Shown: positions 22,128-32,126, numbered from the stretch's first letter. The stretch: DNA of 64,000 bases from Symsagittifera roscoffensis (GCF_963678635.1 NC_087069.1:6247472-6311471); one strand, 5' to 3'. The notes: generated by a model from the letters alone, not told the origin. Made by a program: numbers and translations.

Positions 22128-23651
22128 GAAGGGCACTTCAGAATGGATTGCGCCCTGTTCTGGGAAGCGGTCAAGGACCAGAGTCACCCCAAACATAAGT
22201 TGGCATTAGCGGCGGTGCAGAATCAGCGGAACAGACAAAACGAGCTTGAACCTAGGAACTTAGGAGCACCAAGCACGGAATTGCCGACGAAAACAGTGAA
22301 AGCTGCAACACATGTTAAGGATGCGATAGAATCCGCAGCCAGGAACTCTCTAGAGATAAACTATGAGAAAGCGGCGACGGAAGCAATTACCAAAGTGAAA
22401 CAGGATCTGGCTGCGAAAGAAATAGAGCAACGACTAAAGCTGGAGATCGAAAGACAGAATTTCAACGAAGCATTAGCTGGATCAAAACCAACACCAGAGG
22501 CTGTACCGGGCTCGACAAAGACCGGGAATTGTAACACTGTAAAAATGGTGACGGGAAAGCCATTCGGCATATCGAAAATCGGGGCTAGAACAATGTCGAT
22601 AATCACAGTGGGCGGCCACGAGGTAACCAGAAACTTGAGCGAACCGAGCGACCAGACAATAATGCACATTGACGTGTACGCAGATTACTTGATTTGTATA
22701 AGCCCACAAACGACTTCTAGAGCATTGAGAGCACTACTCACGAGAGGGGGCAGCAAGTCGGTACGTGTTGACAACAGGTATACTGAAGCTTATGGTCCAC
22801 ACGAGGTGATGCTAAATATAGATGGAATCAACATCTATACCAAGACAATGATAACATGTGACGAAGACCTAATTGGGCAAATCTACGTAGGGAAAGAAGA
22901 GTTGAAAGTGAGATCGATTGGACACTGCGCCATGCTTGAAGAAGATGCGATGCACATCGGGACTGAGGCAGATGTGACAGGGCACGTGCTAGACATAAGT
23001 GGCAAAAAGACTCAGTTACGTGGGTTACTTGATACGGGAGCAGTATTGAGCGTCATACCAATCGAAACTTGGGAACGGATGGGCTTTGACAAAGGTGATT
23101 TGATAGACTCGAGAATACGGCTGTCAGCTGCAAACAAAGGGGCACTTCGGGTGCTGGGCAGGACGCCGATAATAGCCCTCAATTTGGGGGAACGTAACCT
23201 GTGGATGAGCTTTCTCGTAGTAGAAAACCTAGATGAATCTGACCAATTCATTTTGGGCAGAGACTTCATCAGGAATTTCGACGTAACGATTGATCTAAAT
23301 AACGCAATGTTCAGGATACGGAACCCGGATAGGAGGTACGCAATCAAACCGGTAAATTTAATAAAGGCAAATGAAACCAAAGCACCGGTATTCTTGAGTA
23401 GGAGGGTGAGGCTAAAGGCGAATGAAGCGGCAATCGTAGGCTTGAGGATGAAAAATTACAATGAACTAAGTGACAACAAGCAAGTGTGTATAGTTCCGAA
23501 TCCTAATAGTCAAAGTGCTGCTGTTTTAAGAAGATCCTTCTCGATAACGAAGAGCGGCCTCTGCGTCAGTGTCTTGTTGAATACTCTTGATATACCGATC
23601 ACGATACAGAGAGGGAGGAAACTGGGATATGCTTTACCGGTTAAAACCTGA
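22128..23651 (+). CDS. pro: Aspartic protease segment of Gag-Pol
   Basis: The frame continues from the TAA to the TGA at 23649-23651. It starts with the second half of a zinc knuckle (EGHFRMDC). A helical linker and then a retropepsin follow. The retropepsin has the catalytic LLDTGAVLSVIP (Asp codon at 23031), RVLGRTPI and the C-terminal FILGRDFIRNFDVTID. Upstream, VMLNIDGINIYTKTMITCDE resembles a degenerate extra protease-like fold seen in some invertebrate gypsy polyproteins (inference). It cleaves the polyprotein in particles. An independent start is unlikely: the first ATG (22143) lies inside the zinc knuckle. Confidence 0.85.
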   Translation, partial: EGHFRMDCALFWEAVKDQSHPKHKLALAAVQNQRNRQNELEPRNLGAPSTELPTKTVKAATHVKDAIESAARNSLEINYEKAATEAITKVKQDLAAKEIEQRLKLEIERQNFNEALAGSKPTPEAVPGSTKTGNCNTVKMVTGKPFGISKIGARTMSIITVGGHEVTRNLSEPSDQTIMHIDVYADYLICISPQTTSRALRALLTRGGSKSVRVDNRYTEAYGPHEVMLNIDGINIYTKTMITCDEDLIGQIYVGKEELKVRSIGHCAMLEEDAMHIGTEADVTGHVLDISGKKTQLRGLLDTGAVLSVIPIETWERMGFDKGDLIDSRIRLSAANKGALRVLGRTPIIALNLGERNLWMSFLVVENLDESDQFILGRDFIRNFDVTIDLNNAMFRIRNPDRRYAIKPVNLIKANETKAPVFLSRRVRLKANEAAIVGLRMKNYNELSDNKQVCIVPNPNSQSAAVLRRSFSITKSGLCVSVLLNTLDIPITIQRGRKLGYALPVKT

Positions 23652-26600
23652 TATGAAACAACGGAGAACTCAAAACAAAATGAAGTTGTTGATTGTCCCA
23701 ATCATAGGGACAAAATTTGTATCTTGAGACGATTGCAGAAAATAAAAGATTCTTCAGGTCTTGTTAAATCACTTAAGTCAGAGACAGACGATGGGCTGTC
23801 GAGCTGTTCGAACTTTCCAGAGCGGCCCACACTAGATGAAATGCAAACTGATAAACCGGTTCTGCCGGAGATTGAACATTTGAGGGGCAAACTGAAAGAT
23901 GAACAGCTCGAAGCCATCAAGGACGTACTAGAGCGGAACGAAGAAGTTTTTTCGAGGCATAAAGCGGATATCGGGTGTTGTAATTTTGTTGAGCATGAAA
24001 TAGAACTTGAGGAAAACGCGGTACCGCACAGGGAGGGGGCGAGGCGCATGACCCCACACAAATCGGAGGCGTGTAGAAAAGAAATCGAGACGTTACTAGA
24101 GTATGACATGATAGAACCATCCAAGTCACCGTGGGCGTGTGGAGTAGTGATGGCCAAAAAGAAAGGCGACCAGTTGAGGTTTTGTTGTGACTTTCGATAC
24201 CTGAACTCCGTCACGGTGAAGGATGCCTATCCCATACCTAGGATTGATGAGAGCCTCTCGAAGTTAGGTGATGCAAAATTTTTTACGACTCTTGATTTAG
24301 GCTCGGCCTTTTGGCAGGTACCACTAAGGAAGCAGGACAGGGACAAGACAGGGTTCGCCTGCGAGTTGGGTCTGTTTCAATGGAAACGGATGCCGTTTGG
24401 ACTTTGCAACGCCACAGCCACGTTTCAGCGGCTGATGGCACACGCGCTGATAGGCGTGACGAAGAAGTATGGCAATCTGGTAATGTGCTACGTGGATGAC
24501 GTGGTAATAGCGACGCCCACATTGGAAGACCACATTGAGAGACTTGACGAAGTGTTCGCATACATGAAAAGGTCGGGGCTAAAGTGTAAACCATCAAAGT
24601 GCGAGATACTCAAGGACTCAATAAAATACTTGGGCAGGATGGTAGACAAGCACGGCATTAGACCTGATCCGGACGCCGTGGAAGCAGTCCTAACCTGGAA
24701 ATCACCGAAGACAGAACACCAGTTGATGAGCTTCCTGGGTTTCTCTAACTATTATAGAGAGTTCATCAAAGGCTATGCGGACAAGGTATACCCGATGCAA
24801 CAATTAATGGGACACAAGGGCAAGAAGTTCACGTGGAACAACGCAGCGGAAGAGTCATTCCAGAGAATAAAGAAAGAGCTATGTGAGGCACTAGTACTGG
24901 GTATGCCGACTGAGAAAGAGATGTACGTGCTGGACACGGATGCGTCGGTAGTCGCGATTTCTGGAATTCTCCATCAAGAACAAGAATGGAATGGGAAGAC
25001 AGTCTTGAGACCAATAGCGTACGGGAGCAAAGTCCTGAGTGACACGGAAATGAAGTACGGAGCACCGAAAGCAGAGATGTTCGCGGTGGTTACCTTTGTC
25101 GAGAAATACAGGGCATACCTGGGCAGTGAGCCATTCAAGTTGCGAGTCGACAATCGAGCACTGAGCTGGCTGAAAACGTACTCAATGGAACAAAGTTACA
25201 TTGGGAGGTGGATAGATCGCCTGGACGGATACAACATGATAATTGAGCATAGAACACGAGATAAACATCAGAATGCCGACAGCTTGAGTAAGAAGACGGA
25301 GTTCTATGAGAGACAAGAGCAAAGAGAGGCAGACAGACCTGAAATCAAAGATGGCTTCTCCTTCATGGACAAGGAAACGTACGACAGTCTTCCACTCACG
25401 AGATGGCTGGACAAATCAGGCAAACCGATTGAAGATCATCCTGAAATACCTAAAGAACCTCCAGAAAAGACCATCTTGAAGAAGAGCAGAAGGATTCCGA
25501 TAGAAATAATACTAAAGTCGAAGATCGTGAGGGAGACGCTCAAGGCAAAAGGCTATGATCTTAACCAGGTAGAAGCAGGAACTGCACAGATAGATGATGA
25601 CTTAATGAGGTTGCTCGAGAAACTATCAGGTGAGAAGCCCGTGATCCAAGGGAAGGGTCAAGAGGAACCGGAAGTCACTATACTTCGGAGAAAAGAAACA
25701 GTGAACAATACTGACTCCTCAAGAGGAAGCGTCACTGACAGCAAAGATGTCGTGCCGTCACTAGTTGACAAAATCCCCGAAAACATTCTGGAGCAGACCA
25801 AGGTTAGGAAAAAGAAAGTGACGTTCAAAGAAGATACTGAACACCTGGGACTAGGTCAAGAGTCTGGGGAGTGTTCCATGTTCACGGAAGAAGAAACCGG
25901 AGAAGGAAAATTGTCCGGGGAGCGTGAAGAATGGGATGAAGGCTCGGATGAGAGCAGCGATAACCAAGACAGTCTGTGCATGATATTGGCGGAAGAGAAG
26001 ACAAGGCACCACGACAGGGAGTTACAGACGGATCCTTCTTCAGGAACGTACAATCTGGACGTACAGGAGATACGAGGTGGTGAAGAACTTGAGAAAATTG
26101 CTGTTTCAAGGAAGCCATTCAGGAAATTATCATGCAACTCAAACGTCAGAATGAATGTGGTGCCAGAAGATGATATAAAAATCGTGAAAAGGATGATATG
26201 CGTGAAGCTGAGTGATGACATCCACAACCCTGGTGAGATGAATGGACAGATCATGGCGCTAAAGGAGCATGTCAAGGCAAGATATAGGCTGTCAGACCTA
26301 ATAAGAGCCCAAAAGAATGACAAAATGACAAGTAACCTCTCCAAATGGATCCAGTCGGGGGTCAAGGAGAAGGGGGAACTCGAGGAAGACAGCTACAAGA
26401 TCTTGAGCCAGTTCTACAAAGAGAAGAAAGACTTACTCTACCACACAGCTGATGGGGTGGTAGCATGCAAGAGGAAAGATGAGGAGAAGATATTACACAA
26501 ACACAACCTCATCATACTGCCACAATTGTATCAAACGGAGGTGCTTTTCAGATCGCACGACCAGATGGGGCACCAGGGGATAGATAAAGTACAACAAAGG

Positions 26601-28868
26601 ATACTTCACAGGTTTGATTGGCCAGGAATGAGAAAAGCTTGCGAGAGATGGGTGAATGCCTGCTTGGCATGCCTCCAGGTAAAAGACCCAAGGAAGATGA
26701 AGTTTCCCCTCAAGTCCGTCGAGAGCTCAGAGTTCAATGAAGGGGTGCAGATAGACCATCAAAAAATCTGCATGACGGAGTCGGGATATAACCAGATACT
26801 GGTTATAATAGATCACTTCACAAAGTTGGCGGAAGCGGTTCCGTGCCAGACAGCCTCGGCCGAGGAGACATGTGATCATCTGATAACACATTGGATATCG
26901 CGGTATGGTTGTCCAATGACTTTCCAGTCGGACAACGGCAAAGCTTTTGTGGGGGACTTGACAAAAGAATTGATGAGGAGATCGCACATTGCTCAAGCAC
27001 ACTCGACAACCTACCATCCAGAGACCAACGGGTTGGTAGAGAGACAGAACAGGACACTGGTCAACATGTTAAGGGTGTACTGCTCAAGATACATGACGGA
27101 CTGGGATAAATACCTGCCACAGGTAGTAGGGGCCTACAACAGTACACAGCACTCAACGACGGGCATCAGTCCCTTCATGATGTTGACGGGCAGGGAGAGA
27201 GCAATGCCTCTGACATTCTTTTACCCGGAATACGAGGAGAAAAGGACATCGCCTCAGGCATACGTGAAAGAAGCGATCAAAAGACAACAGGAGCTAAACG
27301 AGCTATGCAGGAGGAACACGGCGCAAGCGCAAATGAGGCAACGCAGAAAATCTGACGAAAAAATATTACAAGCAAGGCCATATGAGGTGGGCCAATACGT
27401 GTGGGTCTTTCAAAATGTCATACCGCCCAAGGGAACGAAGAAACTCCTCAAGAAGTGGAGGGGACCATTCATGATAACGGAAGTTCATCAACAAGGACGG
27501 TTCTACCGCTTGAGTACTGGGCGAGCAGCACATTATGAAAATCTGAAGCCTCACGTTCCGTCCCCGGAAGACTGGTGCATACCGAACGACATGGAGGGTC
27601 TCGAGTACCTGGTGGTAGAGCCAGCGTGTGAAGTGAACGAAAGAGGCACCAGAGAGAAAAATGATGGCAACGAGAACATGAGTTTGGATGACAATGAAAA
27701 GATAGAAGCGGACTCTGAGGCGGAATCCTTTGTGGAAGAAGACTGGAACGATCCGGGGCAAGGTGAGGTGCCGAAGTGGACAGAACCAGACTTATCAATA
27801 CCAGCAGGGACAAGGAGTGGCAATCATGATCGCACAGGCATGAGGTACAACAGGTACGGAGACGATTTCCTGATTGGTAAGATACAGCCCGATGACCTAA
27901 GCAAAGAGCTACTAAGTGTGGGCGAACTGGCTGCCGATGATGAATGGCAGATTATCAATGATAATGAACACTACCCACAGGAAGACTACTCGGCACCAGA
28001 ATGTGAGGCGGATTGGGAACAGAGCGAGATAGAGAGGAGGGAGAATATGAACTTGAGGATATTAGAATGGATGCGCGATGTCAAGAACGGAAGCGACGAA
28101 GGACAAAGCATACAACAAGTTGACGTATCAGCGGGAAAGCACATGAAAACGGAAAATCCCCTCTTCGGCTGGACAGCAACAGACAGGCCGCTCGAGATTC
28201 CACCAGACAGTTTGGACCCAGCACCATCGACGGGGACTTCGATAAATATTTTTGTCCGGGGAGTGGGGGTAGGACTTACCCACACCGAAAATTTGATGAT
28301 AAAGAAACTCAGGGAAGTGAGAGAAACGAGCGGACTGGAACTAGATGGGGAGGAGGCTGAGCCTACCATAGGACGGAATTTCAAAACGAAGTTTGAAATA
28401 CCAAACGAATACTCGGAAAACATCCTGATAACGGATAGTGACTTCATTCTGTCAGACAGGACTAGCGCAGTCTGTATCACGGCGGACATGAGTTTCAAAT
28501 CAAGACTGGAGGCCGACTTCAAGAGAGAGTACCAGAACGTGGAGTTTCTGTTTAGACAGAGACCGGGGCTGGGAGGAATGGCTGCGCTTCCACCATCAGT
28601 AGCACAAGTCCCAGGCAAATACCTGTGCTTCTTGGTGACGAGGGTCAGTGAAAGGAACACGATCGATCCTGAACACGTGATGTTGGCACTAACGAAACTG
28701 CGGGACTTCATGATCGAAAGAAGAATAACAGAGGTCTCAATGCCGGTCTACGACCCGAACAGGGGCAAACTGAGCCCAAGGGAACTATATTCTATCCTGC
28801 ACGTGGTCTTCGCGGAAACGGAGATAATGGTACATCTGCACAAGAAATACTACCTGAGTATCGCCTAA
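23652..28868 (+). CDS. pol: Ty3/gypsy Pol: RT, RNase H, integrase and macrodomain-like C-terminus
   Basis: Open from the TGA at 23649 to the TAA at 28866-28868, in the same frame as gag and pro. Residues are counted from 23724. RT spans about 120-330 (FTTLDLGSAFWQVPL, RMPFGLCNATATFQ, catalytic YVDD at 256-259). RNase H spans about 400-520 (LDTDAS at 403, HQNADSLSKK). A 400-residue acidic spacer follows. The integrase HHCC finger is at about 925-980 (HDQMGHQG, CLAC). The integrase core has D1011, D1070 and E1106, which is DDX35E. A GPY/F-like KKWRGPFMI follows. A long acidic linker then leads to a macrodomain-like module from about 1553 to the end. All catalytic residues of RT and integrase are present. 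The 1,714-residue length is much more than usual, owing to the spacer and the C-terminal extension. Confidence 0.92.
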   Translation, partial: YETTENSKQNEVVDCPNHRDKICILRRLQKIKDSSGLVKSLKSETDDGLSSCSNFPERPTLDEMQTDKPVLPEIEHLRGKLKDEQLEAIKDVLERNEEVFSRHKADIGCCNFVEHEIELEENAVPHREGARRMTPHKSEACRKEIETLLEYDMIEPSKSPWACGVVMAKKKGDQLRFCCDFRYLNSVTVKDAYPIPRIDESLSKLGDAKFFTTLDLGSAFWQVPLRKQDRDKTGFACELGLFQWKRMPFGLCNATATFQRLMAHALIGVTKKYGNLVMCYVDDVVIATPTLEDHIERLDEVFAYMKRSGLKCKPSKCEILKDSIKYLGRMVDKHGIRPDPDAVEAVLTWKSPKTEHQLMSFLGFSNYYREFIKGYADKVYPMQQLMGHKGKKFTWNNAAEESFQRIKKELCEALVLGMPTEKEMYVLDTDASVVAISGILHQEQEWNGKTVLRPIAYGSKVLSDTEMKYGAPKAEMFAVVTFVEKYRAYLGSEPFKLRVDNRALSWLKTYSMEQSYIGRWIDRLDGYNMIIEHRTRDKHQNADSLSKKTEFYERQEQREADRPEIKDGFSFMDKETYDSLPLTRWLDKSGKPIEDHPEIPKEPPEKTILKKSRRIPIEIILKSKIVRETLKAKGYDLNQVEAGTAQIDDDLMRLLEKLSGEKPVIQGKGQEEPEVTILRRKETVNNTDSSRGSVTDSKDVVPSLVDKIPENILEQTKVRKKKVTFKEDTEHLGLGQESGECSMFTEEETGEGKLSGEREEWDEGSDESSDNQDSLCMILAEEKTRHHDRELQTDPSSGTYNLDVQEIRGGEELEKIAVSRKPFRKLSCNSNVRMNVVPEDDIKIVKRMICVKLSDDIHNPGEMNGQIMALKEHVKARYRLSDLIRAQKNDKMTSNLSKWIQSGVKEKGELEEDSYKILSQFYKEKKDLLYHTADGVVACKRKDEEKILHKHNLIILPQLYQTEVLFRSHDQMGHQGIDKVQQRILHRFDWPGMRKACERWVNACLACLQVKDPRKMKFPLKSVESSEFNEGVQIDHQKICMTESGYNQILVIIDHFTKLAEAVPCQTASAEETCDHLITHWISRYGCPMTFQSDNGKAFVGDLTKELMRRSHIAQAHSTTYHPETNGLVERQNRTLVNMLRVYCSRYMTDWDKYLPQVVGAYNSTQHSTTGISPFMMLTGRERAMPLTFFYPEYEEKRTSPQAYVKEAIKRQQELNELCRRNTAQAQMRQRRKSDEKILQARPYEVGQYVWVFQNVIPPKGTKKLLKKWRGPFMITEVHQQGRFYRLSTGRAAHYENLKPHVPSPEDWCIPNDMEGLEYLVVEPACEVNERGTREKNDGNENMSLDDNEKIEADSEAESFVEEDWNDPGQGEVPKWTEPDLSIPAGTRSGNHDRTGMRYNRYGDDFLIGKIQPDDLSKELLSVGELAADDEWQIINDNEHYPQEDYSAPECEADWEQSEIERRENMNLRILEWMRDVKNGSDEGQSIQQVDVSAGKHMKTENPLFGWTATDRPLEIPPDSLDPAPSTGTSINIFVRGVGVGLTHTENLMIKKLREVRETSGLELDGEEAEPTIGRNFKTKFEIPNEYSENILITDSDFILSDRTSAVCITADMSFKSRLEADFKREYQNVEFLFRQRPGLGGMAALPPSVAQVPGKYLCFLVTRVSERNTIDPEHVMLALTKLRDFMIERRITEVSMPVYDPNRGKLSPRELYSILHVVFAETEIMVHLHKKYYLSIA
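28380..28868 (+). other. Macrodomain-like module at the C-terminus of Pol
   Basis: The order of segments AVCITADMSFKSRLEADFKR, KYLCFLVTRVSERNTIDPEH, LTKLRDFMIERRITEVSMP and LYSILHVVFAETEIMVHLH follows the fold of TARG1/OARD1-type macrodomains, which bind or remove ADP-ribose. The catalytic Lys after the LIT strand is Arg here, and the G-L-D loop is replaced by DPNRGKL. It may therefore bind a ligand without hydrolysing it, or be degenerate. The homology call is by eye. Confidence 0.6.
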
Positions 28869-29388
28869 GTCAGGTACATGGGGGTCTTGAGTTGGGCATA
28901 AAGGGATCTCAAGTTAGGTGTTGGGGTACAGAACAGGTAAAAGGATCTTAAAAGTGATTGGCATGACAATTACATTTTAAATGATTGATGGTGCTAAAAC
29001 ATAAAATGAATCTGCATGCTTTTAGAAAACTTTCAATTGAATTATTTTAGTAGAAAGAAAAGGATAAGGTTTTAACTATAATGGCAGAGGGTGTTTTAGG
29101 TTAGGAACATAGAATTTTAGTCTAAAAATCAAGTGTTATTTCCAGATTGATTTGGTAAAGTCAAATTGACTACCCAACTGTACTCAATTGAAAGAAAAAG
29201 AAGTTCTTGAACGAACACACAGTTGAACAACGCTTGAAGAAGTTAATTCTCAAGTACTCAAGTTGGTACGCTAATTCTCAAGTGGTACGGTAATTCTCGA
29301 GTGGTAAGGTAATTCTCAAGTGGTAAGTTAATTCTCAAGTGGTAAGGTAATTCTCAAGTTGGTACGTGAGCAAGATCATCCAGAAATA
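28869..29388 (+). other. Spacer between pol and accessory region A with 19-bp tandem repeat
   Basis: No gene is seen. From 29242 to 29368 the unit ggtaattctcaagtggtaa and variants is repeated about six times. A splice-acceptor-like catccag ends 5 nt before the ATG of the next frame (29389). That would allow expression from a spliced RNA, but this is inference. Confidence 0.6.
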
Positions 29389-30345
29389 ATGGCAGATAGA
29401 TTTTGGAAGTCCATGCCCGCGGCTCTAAGGAGGCCCACGCTTGATGAGCTATACAGACGCCTGAGGGATCTGGATTACACCCAAGTGGATGAGAGAATGG
29501 CGGTGATGCTGAACGCCATCCTCCAATTGGAAGAGCAGGGCGAATGCCGGGAGTCTGCAACCGAAGCGGTTCTAATGGTCGGCTACACCACTGAGGTAAT
29601 ATCCAACCAAGAGCAAACCAGATGGCTGTCCTGGAATGTGGATGGAGGAGTGAGGGGATTCGACTTGGCGAGTAACCCTGGCTTGAGCAACAACACCGAG
29701 TATGGCGCAGGAGAGTTCCCACTACCGATCAGACCATCAGCAAGATCAGCGGGCCAGAGCACGAGTAAGACACCATCGATGACGCAAGCGCAACAAACGG
29801 AAGAAGCGTATCCGGACCTCAGTACTCTGAAGAGAGAACTTGAGAGGACACAGAGGGAGAGGAACAAGGCGAACCTCGACCGGGATCAAGCGAAGCTCGA
29901 GAGAGATCAGGCGAATCTGGAGAGAGACCAGGCGGTCATCGAAAAGGACCAAGCGCGGAGGGAACTTGATATGCTGAAGGCCGAGCATCAGCAAGAACAA
30001 AGGGTGCGAGAGAATGCCGCGAATTGTGAACAGCTGAAGTCGGATCTTAAGAGAATCCAGCAACGACAGCGCGAGCTCGATATGCAAAAGGGAGCCAGGC
30101 CCAAGGAGCGAATGGTTCCCGGCTCAAGACCAGAGTCACGTATGGAGGTGGACGAAGCTCCCAGATCGAAGGGACGGTTTAACCTTGACCGCGCGGCTCA
30201 GGAACATATGAATGATGGGTTGGAGGTATGGATACCGACTGAGTCAACGTCCTCCCTGCGTGGCCTAGAGACACAACCGATACGTCCATTGATGGACGTC
30301 GCACTGGGTATACTCCGAGTTCAACCCCGAGCAGCAGTCAGGTGA
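29389..30345 (+). CDS. Accessory region A, N-terminal coiled-coil protein
   Basis: 318 residues from the ATG at 29389 to the TGA at 30343-30345. It begins MADRFWKSMPAALRRPTLDE and has a helical N-terminal domain. In the middle is a regular heptad array (four units of the ERDQANL type) inside a 120-residue coiled coil. The end is low-complexity. The last 100 nt overlap a second open frame (from 30243) that encodes a Ser/Thr-rich stretch (SIDGRRTGYTPSSTPSSS) running into the SGNH protein. One longer polyprotein broken by, or joined through, a frameshift in this overlap is likely. The function is unknown. Confidence 0.65.
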   Translation: MADRFWKSMPAALRRPTLDELYRRLRDLDYTQVDERMAVMLNAILQLEEQGECRESATEAVLMVGYTTEVISNQEQTRWLSWNVDGGVRGFDLASNPGLSNNTEYGAGEFPLPIRPSARSAGQSTSKTPSMTQAQQTEEAYPDLSTLKRELERTQRERNKANLDRDQAKLERDQANLERDQAVIEKDQARRELDMLKAEHQQEQRVRENAANCEQLKSDLKRIQQRQRELDMQKGARPKERMVPGSRPESRMEVDEAPRSKGRFNLDRAAQEHMNDGLEVWIPTESTSSLRGLETQPIRPLMDVALGILRVQPRAAVR

Positions 30346-32126
30346 GTGGCAGCTCGTCACGTCTGAAAGAATTGAACGAGAGACTACAACTAAGAAATCG
30401 TGAGAGTCCAGCAAGAGTGGAGCTACCCCCGACGTGGAGGGAGCAACCGATCAGGAGTGTGGTAATCTCAAGCTACAAGAAGAACACGGAGGGCAGGTAC
30501 CACAGGCACAATCGCATGGATTGGAGCACGGCACAAAGAGTCAGGAGGGATTGCTTCCATGACGCGGCTTGGGTGGAATACCTCACGCAGCCACGTGTAC
30601 CAGAGGGTGCGGTCCATCTAATCATAGGGGACAGCCTGCTGCGGGTGCTGACCCGGATTCAATCACATTGGCAAACGGGGATCTTGAGTTTCGCTGGAGC
30701 TGCGATGCCACAGATATTGGCATCACTTGAGATGCTAGGGATGGCAAGAGTATATACGGTGACTCTAATGATCGGGACGAATGACGTGTCCAGGGGGGAG
30801 TCAAGGAAGGTGATGAGGCTACATGACAAGATGAGCTGCATCCTTGAGGAATTGCGGATTCAAATGGATCCTGCCATACTCACGGTGTGTACCGTTCCCT
30901 ACAACATGAAGGCGGACCAACACGCGATGGAAATGAATACGAAGGTACAAAACCTGAACGAAGTAATCAGGCAAATACATCAAAGGAGTGTCCTTCCCGT
31001 TGGATTGCTGGACGTAGACGAACAAATGGAGCGAGCTGTTTTCCCCGACGATGCATCCTCAGATGGGATCCACTTTTACAGGCCTAGGGGAGTGGAATGG
31101 TTGAATGATGTCTTCCAAGGGCACATAAGCGCGTTGGAGGCAGAATTGATGGAGACGGCCCAATTCACATTCGGACCACCTCCAAATCCACCTTTCCTTA
31201 CCTCAAGAACTTTATCCAGTCGCCTGGGTGCGACGGCCGATTCTAGAGACAGCTCGAGAAGCAGCCGGACCAGGTTACCAGGTGCCGCACCGATGGAGGC
31301 CGAGGAGGCAACGTCATCAACACCCCAGAGTTCGGTAGTGTCCTCGGTGGTAGTGGTGGAGAGCAAGAGGGTGGAGAGACCGGCGGAGACCAGTCGGTCG
31401 AGATATTTGGAGAAGGTAAAGGAGCTAGACTTGGAAGACCTGGAATGCAGACAAGAGTTGGCGGAAGCTCTGGGTCTCGAGAGAGTGTCACATGAGGACT
31501 TGAGAAGACACCAGTGCGTGGACTGGTTGAAGGCTCACGAGACGCATTTCTCAAGAGCGAGAATAATGGACACGGCGGATCTGACTGGGATTCCCACAAA
31601 ATCAGTCATGGGACCTATCAATTACAGGCCTCTCAAGTTGCTGGGGAGTCCGGGACTCATAGTGGAGCCCCCCAAGCATCGAACGAGCCTTGCAAGAATC
31701 AGGTTGGCAACTCCAGCGCAGTTGAGGGTGGTAGACAAACTATTGGACCCAAGAGAAATGGAATTGCCAGATGCCGTTTATGAAGGCACGAGGTTGGCGG
31801 ACGACCCTAGATACGGGAAACCCTGCGGGAACACCCAATTGGCCAAGACCTTGGCAGTTTACGACAGAGAAGATCCAGCTGCTGCGAGGGTGATCATCGT
31901 AGCGGGATCGGACTTCGAGGGAACGTCTCCCAAGTTGTTCTGGCCGGAGACTTTGGTATACTCACTGCCAGGAGCCGAGCTGAATCAAATGTTAACCCTG
32001 GTGGTAGCAATAAAATCGGAGATGCCTTGCGAGCCCGAGCTATTACTGTTTGCGGGAATGAATGACCAGCTGCATGCGACTGGGTTTCTTGAGCAGCTCA
32101 AGGGCGATGAACCGGCGCCGAAGTGA
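30342..32126 (+). CDS. Accessory SGNH/GDSL hydrolase-like protein
   Basis: Open from 30243 and read here from a GTG at 30342; the TGA is at 32124-32126. An SGNH hydrolase domain lies at about residues 88-265. Block I is HLIIGDSLLRVL (Ser98), the block II Gly is in SFAGAAMPQ, block III is MIGTNDVS (Asn147), and block V is SSDGIHFY (Asp241 and His244). All four catalytic blocks are present. Such enzymes are esterases or lipases acting on acyl or acetyl esters. A Ser-rich linker follows, and then a second, weaker SGNH-like region begins (RVIIVAGSDFEGTSP, LLLFAGMNDQLHATG). The same frame continues past the TGA to 32399. The substrate is unknown. Confidence 0.7.
   Translation: MSGSSSRLKELNERLQLRNRESPARVELPPTWREQPIRSVVISSYKKNTEGRYHRHNRMDWSTAQRVRRDCFHDAAWVEYLTQPRVPEGAVHLIIGDSLLRVLTRIQSHWQTGILSFAGAAMPQILASLEMLGMARVYTVTLMIGTNDVSRGESRKVMRLHDKMSCILEELRIQMDPAILTVCTVPYNMKADQHAMEMNTKVQNLNEVIRQIHQRSVLPVGLLDVDEQMERAVFPDDASSDGIHFYRPRGVEWLNDVFQGHISALEAELMETAQFTFGPPPNPPFLTSRTLSSRLGATADSRDSSRSSRTRLPGAAPMEAEEATSSTPQSSVVSSVVVVESKRVERPAETSRSRYLEKVKELDLEDLECRQELAEALGLERVSHEDLRRHQCVDWLKAHETHFSRARIMDTADLTGIPTKSVMGPINYRPLKLLGSPGLIVEPPKHRTSLARIRLATPAQLRVVDKLLDPREMELPDAVYEGTRLADDPRYGKPCGNTQLAKTLAVYDREDPAAARVIIVAGSDFEGTSPKLFWPETLVYSLPGAELNQMLTLVVAIKSEMPCEPELLLFAGMNDQLHATGFLEQLKGDEPAPK

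Noticed and set aside
20064-28868. A non-standard genetic code that reads stops as sense
   Set aside because: The three stops are one each of TAG, TAA and TGA, while the zinc-finger and cadherin genes terminate sensibly at TAA and TGA; read-through or mutation is simpler.
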